This document shows positions 1 to 9,112 of a DNA stretch of 64,000 nucleotides, piece after piece. A program made the translations under genes and the position numbers. The DNA comes from Saccharothrix violaceirubra (lineage in GTDB: Bacteria; Actinomycetota; Actinomycetes; Mycobacteriales; Pseudonocardiaceae): assembly GCF_014203755.1 (NCBI RefSeq), contig NZ_JACHJS010000001.1, positions 1,240,001 through 1,304,000 on the forward strand, written 5' to 3'. Under the pieces are notes generated by a model that did not search any database, had not been told where the DNA came from, and saw only the letters and a program-made list of their open reading frames with translations. The stretch's first letter is position 1. Each line of letters starts with the position of its first letter.

Positions 1-1244
1 GCGCCGTACGTGAACCCCGAGATGGACAGGCCCTGTTCGACGATCGGATCGCCGCGGCGGGTCAGGGACGAGAACAGCCCCGCGCACACCACCAGCAGCA
101 CCGCCCACACCACGGTCCAGATGCGGCCTTGGCGCAACACGTCCTGCTCGGTGGTCTCGCGTCGGGCGAACCTGCGGTACACGTCGGCGACGGTCGACGA
201 CGCCATCGCGCCGAGCGACGAGCTCAACGCCGCCGCCAGGATGCCCGCCATCACGAAACCGGACAGCCCGGTCGGCATCTCCCGGACCACGAAGTGCGCG
301 AACAGTTCGTCGTTGTTGTGCAACCCGAGGCCCGCGACCGGCGGGGCGCCCTTGTAGAACGCCCACAGCATCACGCCGATCAGCAGGAACAGCGCGAACT
401 GGAGGAACACGACGACGCCGCTCCCGATCAACGCCCGGCGTGCCGACCGCACGTCCCGCGTGGCCATCAGCCGCTGGACCACCAACTGGTCGGCGCCGTG
501 CGACGCCATCGACAGCACCGCGCCGCCGACCAACGCGGTGACCACGGCGTACGGGCTGGTCAGGGGATTGGCGGCGAAGTCGAGGACGCGGAACTTGCCG
601 GCGTCGGACGCTGCGGTGAACCAGCCGTCGGGCAGCAGACCGCTCAACACCACGATCACGACCGCGGCGCCGAGCACGTACCAGAGCAGTTGGATCGCAT
701 CGACCCACACGACCGCGCGCACCCCGCCCAGGAAGCTGTAGACGACCATCGCCGCGCCCAGGACCGCGACGATCACCCAGTACGACACGTCCACGCCGTA
801 CGCGGCGAGGACCACCTTGACCGGGATCGCCGTGGCGAACAGCCGCAGCCCGTCCGCGAGCAGTCGCGTGATCAGGAACGTCACCGACGCGGTCGCCTGC
901 ACGTCGGGCCCGAACCGTCGGCCGAGGAACCCGTACGCGGTGATCAGGTCCCCGGCCACGTAGCGGGGGAGCAACACGAACGACACCACGATCCGGCCGA
1001 GCAGGTACCCCACGGCCAGCGACAGGAACGTCATGGTGCCGCCGTACGCGACCGTTGGCACGCTCAGCACGGTCAACGTCGACGTCTCGGCCGACACCAC
1101 CGATACGCACACGACCCACCACGAGATGCGCCGCTCGCTGACGAAGTAGTCGGTGGCCGAGCGCTGTCGGCCGCCGATCAGCGCGCCGAGCAACGGCATG
1201 CCGATCAGGAACAGGGCGATGATCCCCAGGTCAAGTACGCGCAC
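1..1244 (-). CDS. Sodium:solute symporter (SSS family), 3' end outside window
   Basis: Translating the minus strand from GTG at 1244 gives an uninterrupted hydrophobic protein that runs off the left edge (about 414 residues visible). It begins VRVLDLGIIALFLIGMPLLG and has many membrane helices, the family-typical RSATDYFVSERRISWW stretch after helix 1 and later SAETSTLTVLSVP and the GALSSSLGAM-like region (seen here as ILAAALSSSLGAMASS). SSS proteins couple Na+ to uptake of sugars, amino acids or similar solutes across the cytoplasmic membrane. GGAGG lies 6-10 nt upstream of the GTG. The start overlaps the end of the AnmK-like gene by 14 nt, so the two are co-transcribed and probably translationally coupled, which suggests a cell-wall amino sugar or related substrate. 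The substrate cannot be read from sequence. Confidence 0.85.
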   Translation of the reverse strand, partial: MRVLDLGIIALFLIGMPLLGALIGGRQRSATDYFVSERRISWWVVCVSVVSAETSTLTVLSVPTVAYGGTMTFLSLAVGYLLGRIVVSFVLLPRYVAGDLITAYGFLGRRFGPDVQATASVTFLITRLLADGLRLFATAIPVKVVLAAYGVDVSYWVIVAVLGAAMVVYSFLGGVRAVVWVDAIQLLWYVLGAAVVIVVLSGLLPDGWFTAASDAGKFRVLDFAANPLTSPYAVVTALVGGAVLSMASHGADQLVVQRLMATRDVRSARRALIGSGVVVFLQFALFLLIGVMLWAFYKGAPPVAGLGLHNNDELFAHFVVREMPTGLSGFVMAGILAAALSSSLGAMASSTVADVYRRFARRETTEQDVLRQGRIWTVVWAVLLVVCAGLFSSLTRRGDPIVEQGLSISGFTYG

Positions 1245-1950
1245 GGTGTCCTCCGACTGACAGTCCGGTTGCGGTGGTCGCGGTGCGGGTCAGGAAGCCG
1301 TGCAGCGCGGCGGCGTACCCGCGCTTGTGCCCGGTAGGCACGCCGAATTCGTCGCTCATGCGCAACGGCACGTGCCGGGTCAACGCGCGGACGAGTGCGG
1401 GGTCGCGCATCCCGGAACCGGCCGCGATCACGATGTCGGCACCGGCACAGCCCTGTGCCGCGGTCCGGGCGGTGAACTCGACGAGCGTCGCGAACAGGTG
1501 CTCGGCCCGGACCACCAGTCCGTTCGTGACGCTGTCCAGGTACGCGCGGTCGTGTCCCCAGCGGTCGGCGAGCAGGCGTGCGAGCAGCGTGTCGTCGACG
1601 TGACCGCGTGAGGCGAACTCGCCGCGCAGGTCACCAGTGCGGCGACCGTTCGTCAACACGGACATGGCGACGTTCGCGAGAACGGTTCCCGTACCGGTGC
1701 TGTGTACGGAACACCGATCATGTGACACCCGCGTCACACGGACGAATTCGTCGACATCGAGCGCCACCGCGTTCGCGTGGCCCGACGCGCGCAGCCACAG
1801 CACGTCGAACGTGCACGGGACCGGGTCCGGCGCGCAGACCAGGTCGACGTCCGGTGCGCGCGGTCCGAGCGGGGTGAGCACGACGGTGCTCCCGTCCACC
1901 ACGAAGTCGCCGACCGCGACCGAACCCGGTGTCACCCCCATGACGCGCAC
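1231..1950 (-). CDS. AnmK-like protein, shortened and catalytically degenerate
   Basis: About 239 residues from GTG at 1950 (VRVMGVTPGSV). The ends resemble anhydro-N-acetylmuramic acid kinase: an N-terminal strand followed by TVVLTPLG, a FDVLWLR segment, and a C-terminal AAGSGMRDPALVRAL and MSDEFGVPTGHKRGYAAA block matching the family GGG-RNP-L and SDE-G-P-KEA signatures. The family is normally about 370-400 residues. Here roughly 130 residues are missing between the N-terminal strand and FDVLWLR, the MSGTS nucleotide motif reads TPGSV, the GGIAN motif reads VDEFV, and the DTGP catalytic motif reads STGT. Kinase activity is therefore unlikely. The frame is intact with no stops, so it may be kept for a binding role or be decaying. 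Coupled to the downstream symporter. An upstream in-frame start at 2013 is possible. Confidence 0.6.
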   Translation of the reverse strand: MRVMGVTPGSVAVGDFVVDGSTVVLTPLGPRAPDVDLVCAPDPVPCTFDVLWLRASGHANAVALDVDEFVRVTRVSHDRCSVHSTGTGTVLANVAMSVLTNGRRTGDLRGEFASRGHVDDTLLARLLADRWGHDRAYLDSVTNGLVVRAEHLFATLVEFTARTAAQGCAGADIVIAAGSGMRDPALVRALTRHVPLRMSDEFGVPTGHKRGYAAALHGFLTRTATTATGLSVGGHRART

Positions 1951-2033
1951 GGAGTGTGGTCTATTGCACACGGCGTGCGGGCGCAAGGGCCGTCGTCGGT
2001 CGGGTGCGCGCACGCCCGTGCGAGGATTGCGCC

Positions 2034-3377
2034 GTGTCCTCCACGACCCTGATCTGGATCATCGTCGCCGTAGCTGTGCTGCTCGCGGTCGCCCTCGTGA
2101 CGGGCGTGGTGCTGTCGCGCAAGCGGCGGATCAGCCTCGCCGAGCGCAAGGGCGACGAGCCCGTGAAGGGCGCCTACCAGGCCGGCGGCGGGATCAGCCT
2201 GGCCGGTGGCCGGACCGACGCCACGACCGCGGTGCCCGACACGACGCCGGACACGACGCCGGACACGACGTCGGACGCGGTGCCGGACGAGGTGCCCGAC
2301 CCGACACCGGAACCGGTCGAGCACCCGGTGGCCGACCGCACCGAGGTCGACGGCCAGCCCGGCGTCGGCGACGACGCGGCCGTGCCGCGCGACTCGGTCA
2401 AGCGGGGCATCGTCGAGGTCGACCTGCCCGACGAGGCGTCGGAGATCGAGGAGATCGAACCGACGGCCGGCCGGCTCGAACGGCTGCGCGGCCGGTTGGC
2501 GCGCTCGCGGTCCACGTTCGGTCAGGGTCTGCTGGGCCTGCTCGGCGCGGGCGACCTCGACGAGGACTCGTGGACCGACATCGAGGACACGCTGCTCGTC
2601 GCCGACCTCGGCGCGGGCATCACCGACCAGATCGTCACCGCGTTGCGCGCCCAGCTCGTGTCGCGTGGCGTGCGCACGTCCGAACAGGCGCGCGCGTTGC
2701 TCAAGGACGTACTGACCGAGTCGCTGTACCCGGAGATGGACCGGTCCGTGCGCGCGCTGCCGCACTCGGGCAAGCCCGCGGTCGTGCTCGTGGTCGGCGT
2801 CAACGGCGTCGGCAAGACGACCACGACCGGCAAGCTCGCCCGCGTGCTCGTCGCCGACGGTCGCACGGTCCTGCTCGGCGCGGCGGACACGTTCCGCGCG
2901 GCGGCGGCCGACCAGTTGGAGACGTGGGGTTCCCGGGTCGGCGCGAGCACCGTGCGCGGCGCCGAGGGCGCGGACCCGGCGTCGGTCGCGTTCGAGGCGG
3001 TCAAGCAGGGTGTGACGGCGGGCGTCGACACGGTCCTCGTCGACACCGCGGGTCGGCTGCACACCAAGACCGGGCTCATGGACGAGCTGGGCAAGGTCAA
3101 GCGCGTGGTCGAGAAGCAGGCCGAGGTCGACGAGGTGCTGCTGGTGCTCGACGCGACCACCGGGCAGAACGGCCTCACCCAGGCGCGCGTGTTCGCCGAG
3201 GTGGTCAACGTGACCGGCATCGTGCTCACCAAGCTCGACGGTACGGCCAAGGGCGGCATCGTGTTCCAGGTGCAGCGCGAGCTGGGCGTGCCCGTGAAGC
3301 TGGTCGGGCTGGGGGAGGGCGCGGACGACCTGGCGCCGTTCGAACCGGCCGCGTTCGTGGACGCGCTGCTGGGCTGA
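2034..3377 (+). CDS. ftsY: Signal recognition particle receptor FtsY
   Basis: 447-residue GTPase that docks the SRP-ribosome complex at the membrane for co-translational insertion. An N-terminal membrane helix (about residues 5-27, LIWIIVAVAVLLAVALVTGV) is followed by an acidic, Pro/Thr-rich linker containing three tandem DTTPD-type repeats, then the NG domain. Motifs seen: P-loop GVNGVGKTTTTGK (about 255), DTFRAAAADQLETW, DTAGRLHTK (about 336) and TKLDGTAKGG (about 398). Start GTG at 2034 is chosen because it places the helix at the N-terminus and has GAGG upstream. The membrane-anchored N-terminus is the actinobacterial form, unlike the amphipathic version in E. coli. Gene order ftsY-amtB-glnK-glnD-ffh is conserved in actinobacteria, here interrupted by three accessory genes. 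Confidence 0.97.
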   Translation: MSSTTLIWIIVAVAVLLAVALVTGVVLSRKRRISLAERKGDEPVKGAYQAGGGISLAGGRTDATTAVPDTTPDTTPDTTSDAVPDEVPDPTPEPVEHPVADRTEVDGQPGVGDDAAVPRDSVKRGIVEVDLPDEASEIEEIEPTAGRLERLRGRLARSRSTFGQGLLGLLGAGDLDEDSWTDIEDTLLVADLGAGITDQIVTALRAQLVSRGVRTSEQARALLKDVLTESLYPEMDRSVRALPHSGKPAVVLVVGVNGVGKTTTTGKLARVLVADGRTVLLGAADTFRAAAADQLETWGSRVGASTVRGAEGADPASVAFEAVKQGVTAGVDTVLVDTAGRLHTKTGLMDELGKVKRVVEKQAEVDEVLLVLDATTGQNGLTQARVFAEVVNVTGIVLTKLDGTAKGGIVFQVQRELGVPVKLVGLGEGADDLAPFEPAAFVDALLG

Positions 3378-3501
3378 ACCCCCGGGCGAGGGACCGGGAT
3401 CACCCGTCCTGACCGCAACCGCGCGGGTTTACCGCAGGTCAGGGGTCGCTAAATAGGGTGATCCTCGCAAACCGTCCGCCCCAATCGGGGCGGGCGGCGC
3501 C

Positions 3502-3972
3502 ATGGTGTTCGGCATGAGCATGAGAGCAGGGTTGTGGACCGGGCTGCCGGACCTGGACCAGGCCGAGCACCGGTACCAGGTCGTGGGTTGTGCCGCCGAC
3601 GTCGACCTGCTGATCACGTACCTGTCCCGGCCGGACTGCAACGATGCGACGTTGGAGCACTTCGGCCGCGACACCGACGCGGACGGCGAGGCCGACCACA
3701 ACGTGGTGCTCGCGGTGCGCGGGCCGTGGGGGTACGTGAACTTCGTCGACAACGCGTTCTCGGGGTGGCCCAAGGGCGACCCGGCGGCGCCCTATGTCGA
3801 CGAGCCCTACACCGACTACCCGCCCGGCGTGGGCGTGTCGTTGCCGATGTTCCGCGAACTGCTGTTGGAGTTCCTCGCGACGGGTCGTCGGCCGAAGGTC
3901 GTCGAGTGGTACGACGAAGGAGAACTGTTCCACTCCTGGCGTCTCCAAAGGATGGCCTTGCACGAGAAGTGA
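3502..3972 (+). CDS. Imm1-family-like immunity protein (orphan)
   Basis: 156 residues, acidic, no signal peptide or membrane segment. The sequence has the layout of polymorphic-toxin immunity family Imm1: a short N-terminal VWTG-like start (GLWTGLPDLDQAEHRYQ), a central GPWGYVNFVDN sheet segment, GDPAAPYVDEPYTDYPPGVG, then the characteristic LPMFRELLLEFLATGRRPKVVEW ending split as FRELLLEFLATGRRP and VVEWYD. Imm1 proteins neutralise cognate deaminase or other toxins delivered by contact-dependent systems; that is family knowledge, not shown here. No toxin gene is adjacent: the neighbours are ftsY and a secreted peptidase, so this would be an orphan immunity gene acquired for protection. ATG 3502 is the first start; ATG 3514 and 3520 are alternatives. 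Family call is from memory of the motif pattern. Confidence 0.55.
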   Translation: MVFGMSMRAGLWTGLPDLDQAEHRYQVVGCAADVDLLITYLSRPDCNDATLEHFGRDTDADGEADHNVVLAVRGPWGYVNFVDNAFSGWPKGDPAAPYVDEPYTDYPPGVGVSLPMFRELLLEFLATGRRPKVVEWYDEGELFHSWRLQRMALHEK

Positions 3973-4084
3973 TCGGTCCACGGGCGGATAGTGACCGCTA
4001 CCAACGTCGGTTGTGTTCCTGATCACCGTTCCTGAACACTGTTGCGGCCCGTACGGGCGACAGGACTTCAGGAGGGGGACCCCG

Positions 4085-5623
4085 GTGAGACCGACATTCC
4101 GGGTGCTCGGTGGCATGGCCACCGCGACCGCACTCGTGCTCGGTATGACGACGGCGGCCGACGCCGCACCCGAAACGGCTTTCACGCCCGCCGCGGTCGA
4201 CTGGAAACCGTGTCCGGAATTGGCCGAGGTCGAATGCGGGACATTGCGCCTCCCGGTCGACTGGGCCAAGCCGAAGGGCGAGAAGTTCGATCTGGCGCTG
4301 GCCCGCCGCAAGGCGACGGACCCGGCCCGGCGCATCGGCATCCTGGTGATCAACCCGGGCGGCCCCGGCGGTTCCGGCGTCGATTTCGCGCTCGGCGCAC
4401 CCGGCCTTTTCAGCCCGGAGATCCAGGCACGGTTCGACATCGTCGGATTCGACCCGCGCGGCGTGGCACGCAGCAACCCCGTCAAGTGCTCGGTCGAGGT
4501 GCTCCAGCGGCAGGTGTCGGTGTTCCCGACGTCGCGGCAGGAGTTCGAGGCGCTCGGCCGCTACAACCGCGAACGCGCCGCCGACTGCCGGAAGCACACC
4601 GGGCCGATCTACGACCACGCCGACACCGGTGCCGTGGTCGACGACATCGACGCGATCCGCCGGTCCCTGGGCGAACGCAAGATCAATTACTACGGCGTGT
4701 CGTACGGCACGCTCATGGGCCAGCAGTACGCGGAGCGGTACGGCCGCAACCTCCGCGCCATGGTCATCGACTCCAACATGGACCACAGCATCGGTGCGTG
4801 GCGGTTCAACGAGCAGCAGGCGGCCACCACCGAGGACTCGTTCCGGGAGTTCGCGAAGTGGTGCGAGCGTGACCGCAACTGCGCGCTGCACGGCCGCGAC
4901 GTGTCGAAGTTCTGGCGCGACCTGCTCGCCAAGGCCGACCGGGGCGAGATCCCCGACCCGTTCGACCCCGAGCGCAAGCTCACCTCCGAGACCCTGATCA
5001 GCAACGCGTTCAGCGCGTTCTACGGTCCGAGCTGGGAGGCGCTCGCCGAGTGGCTGGTCGCGCTCGCCGAACCCGGCGCGACCGTCGCCAGCGCGTACGC
5101 CGAGCCGGAGACCGTGGAGTTCCCCTTCCCGGCGGTCTTCTGCCAGGACTACAACTTCCGCGTGAAGACCTACGCCGAGTTCTCGGCACTGGTCGCGCGC
5201 GCGAAGCAGGTGGCGCCGAACATGCGCGGGTCGATGCTGGGCCACTACGCGGTCGCGGACTGCGTCGGCCTGACCGACCGGGCGAACAACCCGCAGCACC
5301 GGCTGCGCGTCGAGAACGCCCCGAAGATCCTCATGCTCAACGCCGAACACGACCCGGCCACCGGCTACGACTGGGCGAAGGCCGTGCACGAGCAGACCCG
5401 GGGCACCACGGTCCTGCTCACCTACGGCGGCTGGGGTCACGGCGTGTACTGGCGGTCGGACTGCACGCGGGGCACGACCGACGACTACCTGCTGTCGGCG
5501 AAGGCACCCGCCCGCGACCTGCGGTGCGCGGCCGTCCAGCCGTCGCCGACGGTCGCCAGGAAGGCCGCGTCGGTGACGTTGCCCACCGGCCCGGCACCGA
5601 CCGTGCCCGGTTGGCGACGCTAG
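4085..5623 (+). CDS. Secreted S33 tripeptidyl aminopeptidase, copy 1
   Basis: 512-residue alpha/beta-hydrolase of the SlpD/SlpE/Tap group, which removes N-terminal tripeptides from proteins outside the cell. GTG 4085 follows a near-perfect AGGAGG at 4070-4075. A Sec signal peptide (hydrophobic stretch VLGGMATATALVLGM, cleavage near ADA-AP) precedes the mature domain. Motifs: oxyanion-hole region NPGGPGGSG, nucleophile Ser206 in GVSYGT, Asp in NAEHDPATGY, His in GWGHGVY, and a C-terminal TAP-like domain with paired cysteines. The next gene is a clear paralogue of almost the same length, indicating tandem duplication. A hairpin 10 nt after the stop suggests it is its own transcription unit or that the second copy is attenuated. 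Confidence 0.9.
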   Translation: MRPTFRVLGGMATATALVLGMTTAADAAPETAFTPAAVDWKPCPELAEVECGTLRLPVDWAKPKGEKFDLALARRKATDPARRIGILVINPGGPGGSGVDFALGAPGLFSPEIQARFDIVGFDPRGVARSNPVKCSVEVLQRQVSVFPTSRQEFEALGRYNRERAADCRKHTGPIYDHADTGAVVDDIDAIRRSLGERKINYYGVSYGTLMGQQYAERYGRNLRAMVIDSNMDHSIGAWRFNEQQAATTEDSFREFAKWCERDRNCALHGRDVSKFWRDLLAKADRGEIPDPFDPERKLTSETLISNAFSAFYGPSWEALAEWLVALAEPGATVASAYAEPETVEFPFPAVFCQDYNFRVKTYAEFSALVARAKQVAPNMRGSMLGHYAVADCVGLTDRANNPQHRLRVENAPKILMLNAEHDPATGYDWAKAVHEQTRGTTVLLTYGGWGHGVYWRSDCTRGTTDDYLLSAKAPARDLRCAAVQPSPTVARKAASVTLPTGPAPTVPGWRR

Positions 5624-5633
5624 GCGTCTGACC

Positions 5634-5663
5634 TGGGGCGTCGACGTCCGCGTCGGCGCCCCA
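5634..5663 (+). terminator. Hairpin after first S33 peptidase
   Basis: Inverted repeat TGGGGCG ... CGCCCCA with an inner CGAC/GTCG pair (7+4 bp, one mismatch, 6-nt loop), 10 nt after the stop codon. No U-tract, as usual in high-GC actinobacteria. It could terminate or attenuate transcription into the second copy. Confidence 0.6.
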
Positions 5664-5755
5664 CTGGTCCGTACAGGTGATCGTTTCCCTGGTTTGTCCG
5701 GTTCATACTTCGTCGCGCGGCCGCCGCCGACCGGATGAACCCCTGGAGGACACCT

Positions 5756-7225
5756 GTGCGATCTGTGATCCGGGCGTTGGGCGGCTTGACGGCCGTCACG
5801 GCGCTCGTCGTCGGCACCGCCGTGACCGCGACGGCGGCGCCCGAGAGCCGGCCCGCGGCCGTCGAGTGGGCCGCGTGCCCCGAGACGACCGAGGTCGAGT
5901 GCGGGACCCTGCGCCTGCCGATCGACTGGAACTCGCCGCGTGGTGCGAAGTTCGACCTGGCCGTCGCCCGGCGCAAGGCAGCGGACCCGGCCAAGCGCAT
6001 CGGCGTGCTGCTGATCAACCCCGGCGGCCCCGGCGTGTCCGGGGTGAACTTCGCCTTCGACGCGGCGTGGTGGTTCGGTCCCGACGTCCTCGACCGGTTC
6101 GACATCATCGGGTTCGACCCGCGTGGCGTCGCCCGCAGCTCGGGTGTCACGTGCGACCCGGCGTTGCTCGCCGCCCGTCCGGGACGTCCGACGACGGCCG
6201 CCGAGTTCGATGCCCTGGGCCGGTACAACCGGCGACTCGCCGCCGACTGCCGGGCCCGCACCGGCCCGTTGTACGACCACCTCGACACGAGCGCGGTCAT
6301 CGACGACATGGACGCGTTGCGCAAGTCCCTGGGCGAGAAGAAGATCAATTTCTGGGGCGCGTCCTTCGGCACCTCGCTCGGCCAGCAGTACGCGGAGCGG
6401 TACGGGGACAAGGTCCGTGCCATGTCCCTCGACTCGGTCATGGACCGGTCGCTGACCACGTCACGGTTCAACGAGACGCAGGCGGCCGCCGCCGAGGATT
6501 CGTTCGGCGAGTTCGTGAAGTGGTGCGACCGCGACGAACGCTGCGCGCTGCACGGGCAGGACGTCCGGAAGTACTGGAGCGGCCTGCTCGCCAAGGCCGA
6601 CCGGGGCGAGGTCGTCGACCCGCGTGAGCCGACCCGGCGGATCACCGCCGCGGAGTTGGTGCACTTCGCGTTCGACATGCTCTATTACCCGGACTGGGCG
6701 CCGCTGGCCGAGCAGATGATCTCGCTGGAACTCACCAGGCCGCAGCCCGTGCCGGTCGCGTTCCAGCCGGCGTTCTGCCAGGACTGGCAGTTCCGCGTGC
6801 GCTCCTACCCGGAGTACGCGGCGCTGGTGCGGCGGGCGAACCAGGTCGCGCCGTCCCTGCGGGGCGGCATGCTCGGCCTGTACGCGATCTCCGGGTGCGT
6901 CGGCCTGCCCGACGCGACCAACCCGCAGCGGCGCGTCGACCTGTCCGACTCGCCGAAGATCCTCCTGTCGAACAGCCTCCACGACCCGTCGACCTCGTAC
7001 GAGTGGGCCGTGGGCGCCAACCGGCAGAACCGGAACAAGACCGTCCTGCTGACCTACGAGGGCTGGGGACACGTCACCTACTACCACAGCACGTGCATGT
7101 CGGGCGCGTCCGACAAGTACCTCGTGGACCTCACGCTCCCGGCGGCCGGCACACGATGCGCGGCCGTCGACCCGACCGTGTTCGCGGCCAAGGCGAGCAC
7201 CACCGCGCGACTCTCTCGCGGGTAA
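5756..7225 (+). CDS. Secreted S33 tripeptidyl aminopeptidase, copy 2
   Basis: 489 residues, paralogous to the preceding gene along its whole length. GTG 5756 follows GGAGGA at 5745-5750. Signal peptide with core GGLTAVTALVVGTAVTATAAP. Catalytic features: NPGGPGVSG oxyanion region, nucleophile Ser203 in GASFGTSLGQQYAERY, Asp in NSLHDPSTSY and His in GWGHVTYY. The nucleophile elbow is GASFG here versus GVSYG in copy 1, and the lid region between the nucleophile and the C-terminal domain differs most, so substrate preference may have diverged after duplication. Expected to act extracellularly on peptides or proteins, with released tripeptides feeding nitrogen supply; the ammonium operon follows immediately. 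Confidence 0.9.
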   Translation: MRSVIRALGGLTAVTALVVGTAVTATAAPESRPAAVEWAACPETTEVECGTLRLPIDWNSPRGAKFDLAVARRKAADPAKRIGVLLINPGGPGVSGVNFAFDAAWWFGPDVLDRFDIIGFDPRGVARSSGVTCDPALLAARPGRPTTAAEFDALGRYNRRLAADCRARTGPLYDHLDTSAVIDDMDALRKSLGEKKINFWGASFGTSLGQQYAERYGDKVRAMSLDSVMDRSLTTSRFNETQAAAAEDSFGEFVKWCDRDERCALHGQDVRKYWSGLLAKADRGEVVDPREPTRRITAAELVHFAFDMLYYPDWAPLAEQMISLELTRPQPVPVAFQPAFCQDWQFRVRSYPEYAALVRRANQVAPSLRGGMLGLYAISGCVGLPDATNPQRRVDLSDSPKILLSNSLHDPSTSYEWAVGANRQNRNKTVLLTYEGWGHVTYYHSTCMSGASDKYLVDLTLPAAGTRCAAVDPTVFAAKASTTARLSRG

Positions 7226-7248
7226 CCCCCGATCGAGGTAACGCCTCA

Positions 7249-7284
7249 CCGTTCGTGGCCGTCGATTCCGGCGGCCACGAACGG
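7249..7284 (+). terminator. 13-bp perfect hairpin terminator
   Basis: CCGTTCGTGGCCG at 7249-7261 pairs perfectly with CGGCCACGAACGG at 7272-7284 around a 10-nt loop, 23 nt after the stop of the second peptidase. It separates the peptidase unit from the ammonium-transport operon. Confidence 0.75.
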
Positions 7285-7286
7285 CC

Positions 7287-9094
<1,808 letters not shown>

Positions 9095-9112
9095 CCCGGG
9101 AGGACCGGCCGC

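Noticed and set aside
129..1337. Long plus-strand open frame rich in His, Arg and Glu
   Set aside because: It is the antisense of the symporter gene. Its low-complexity composition is typical of a GC-rich shadow frame, and the minus strand encodes a convincing membrane protein.
4013..5756. Similar GATC...CCTG strings upstream of the two S33 genes
   Set aside because: The alignment needs gaps and the distances to the start codons differ (about 67 and 79 nt), so a shared operator is not supported.
3998..6280. 760-codon minus-strand frame antisense to the two peptidases
   Set aside because: Shadow of two well-supported secreted peptidases, with no recognisable domain.
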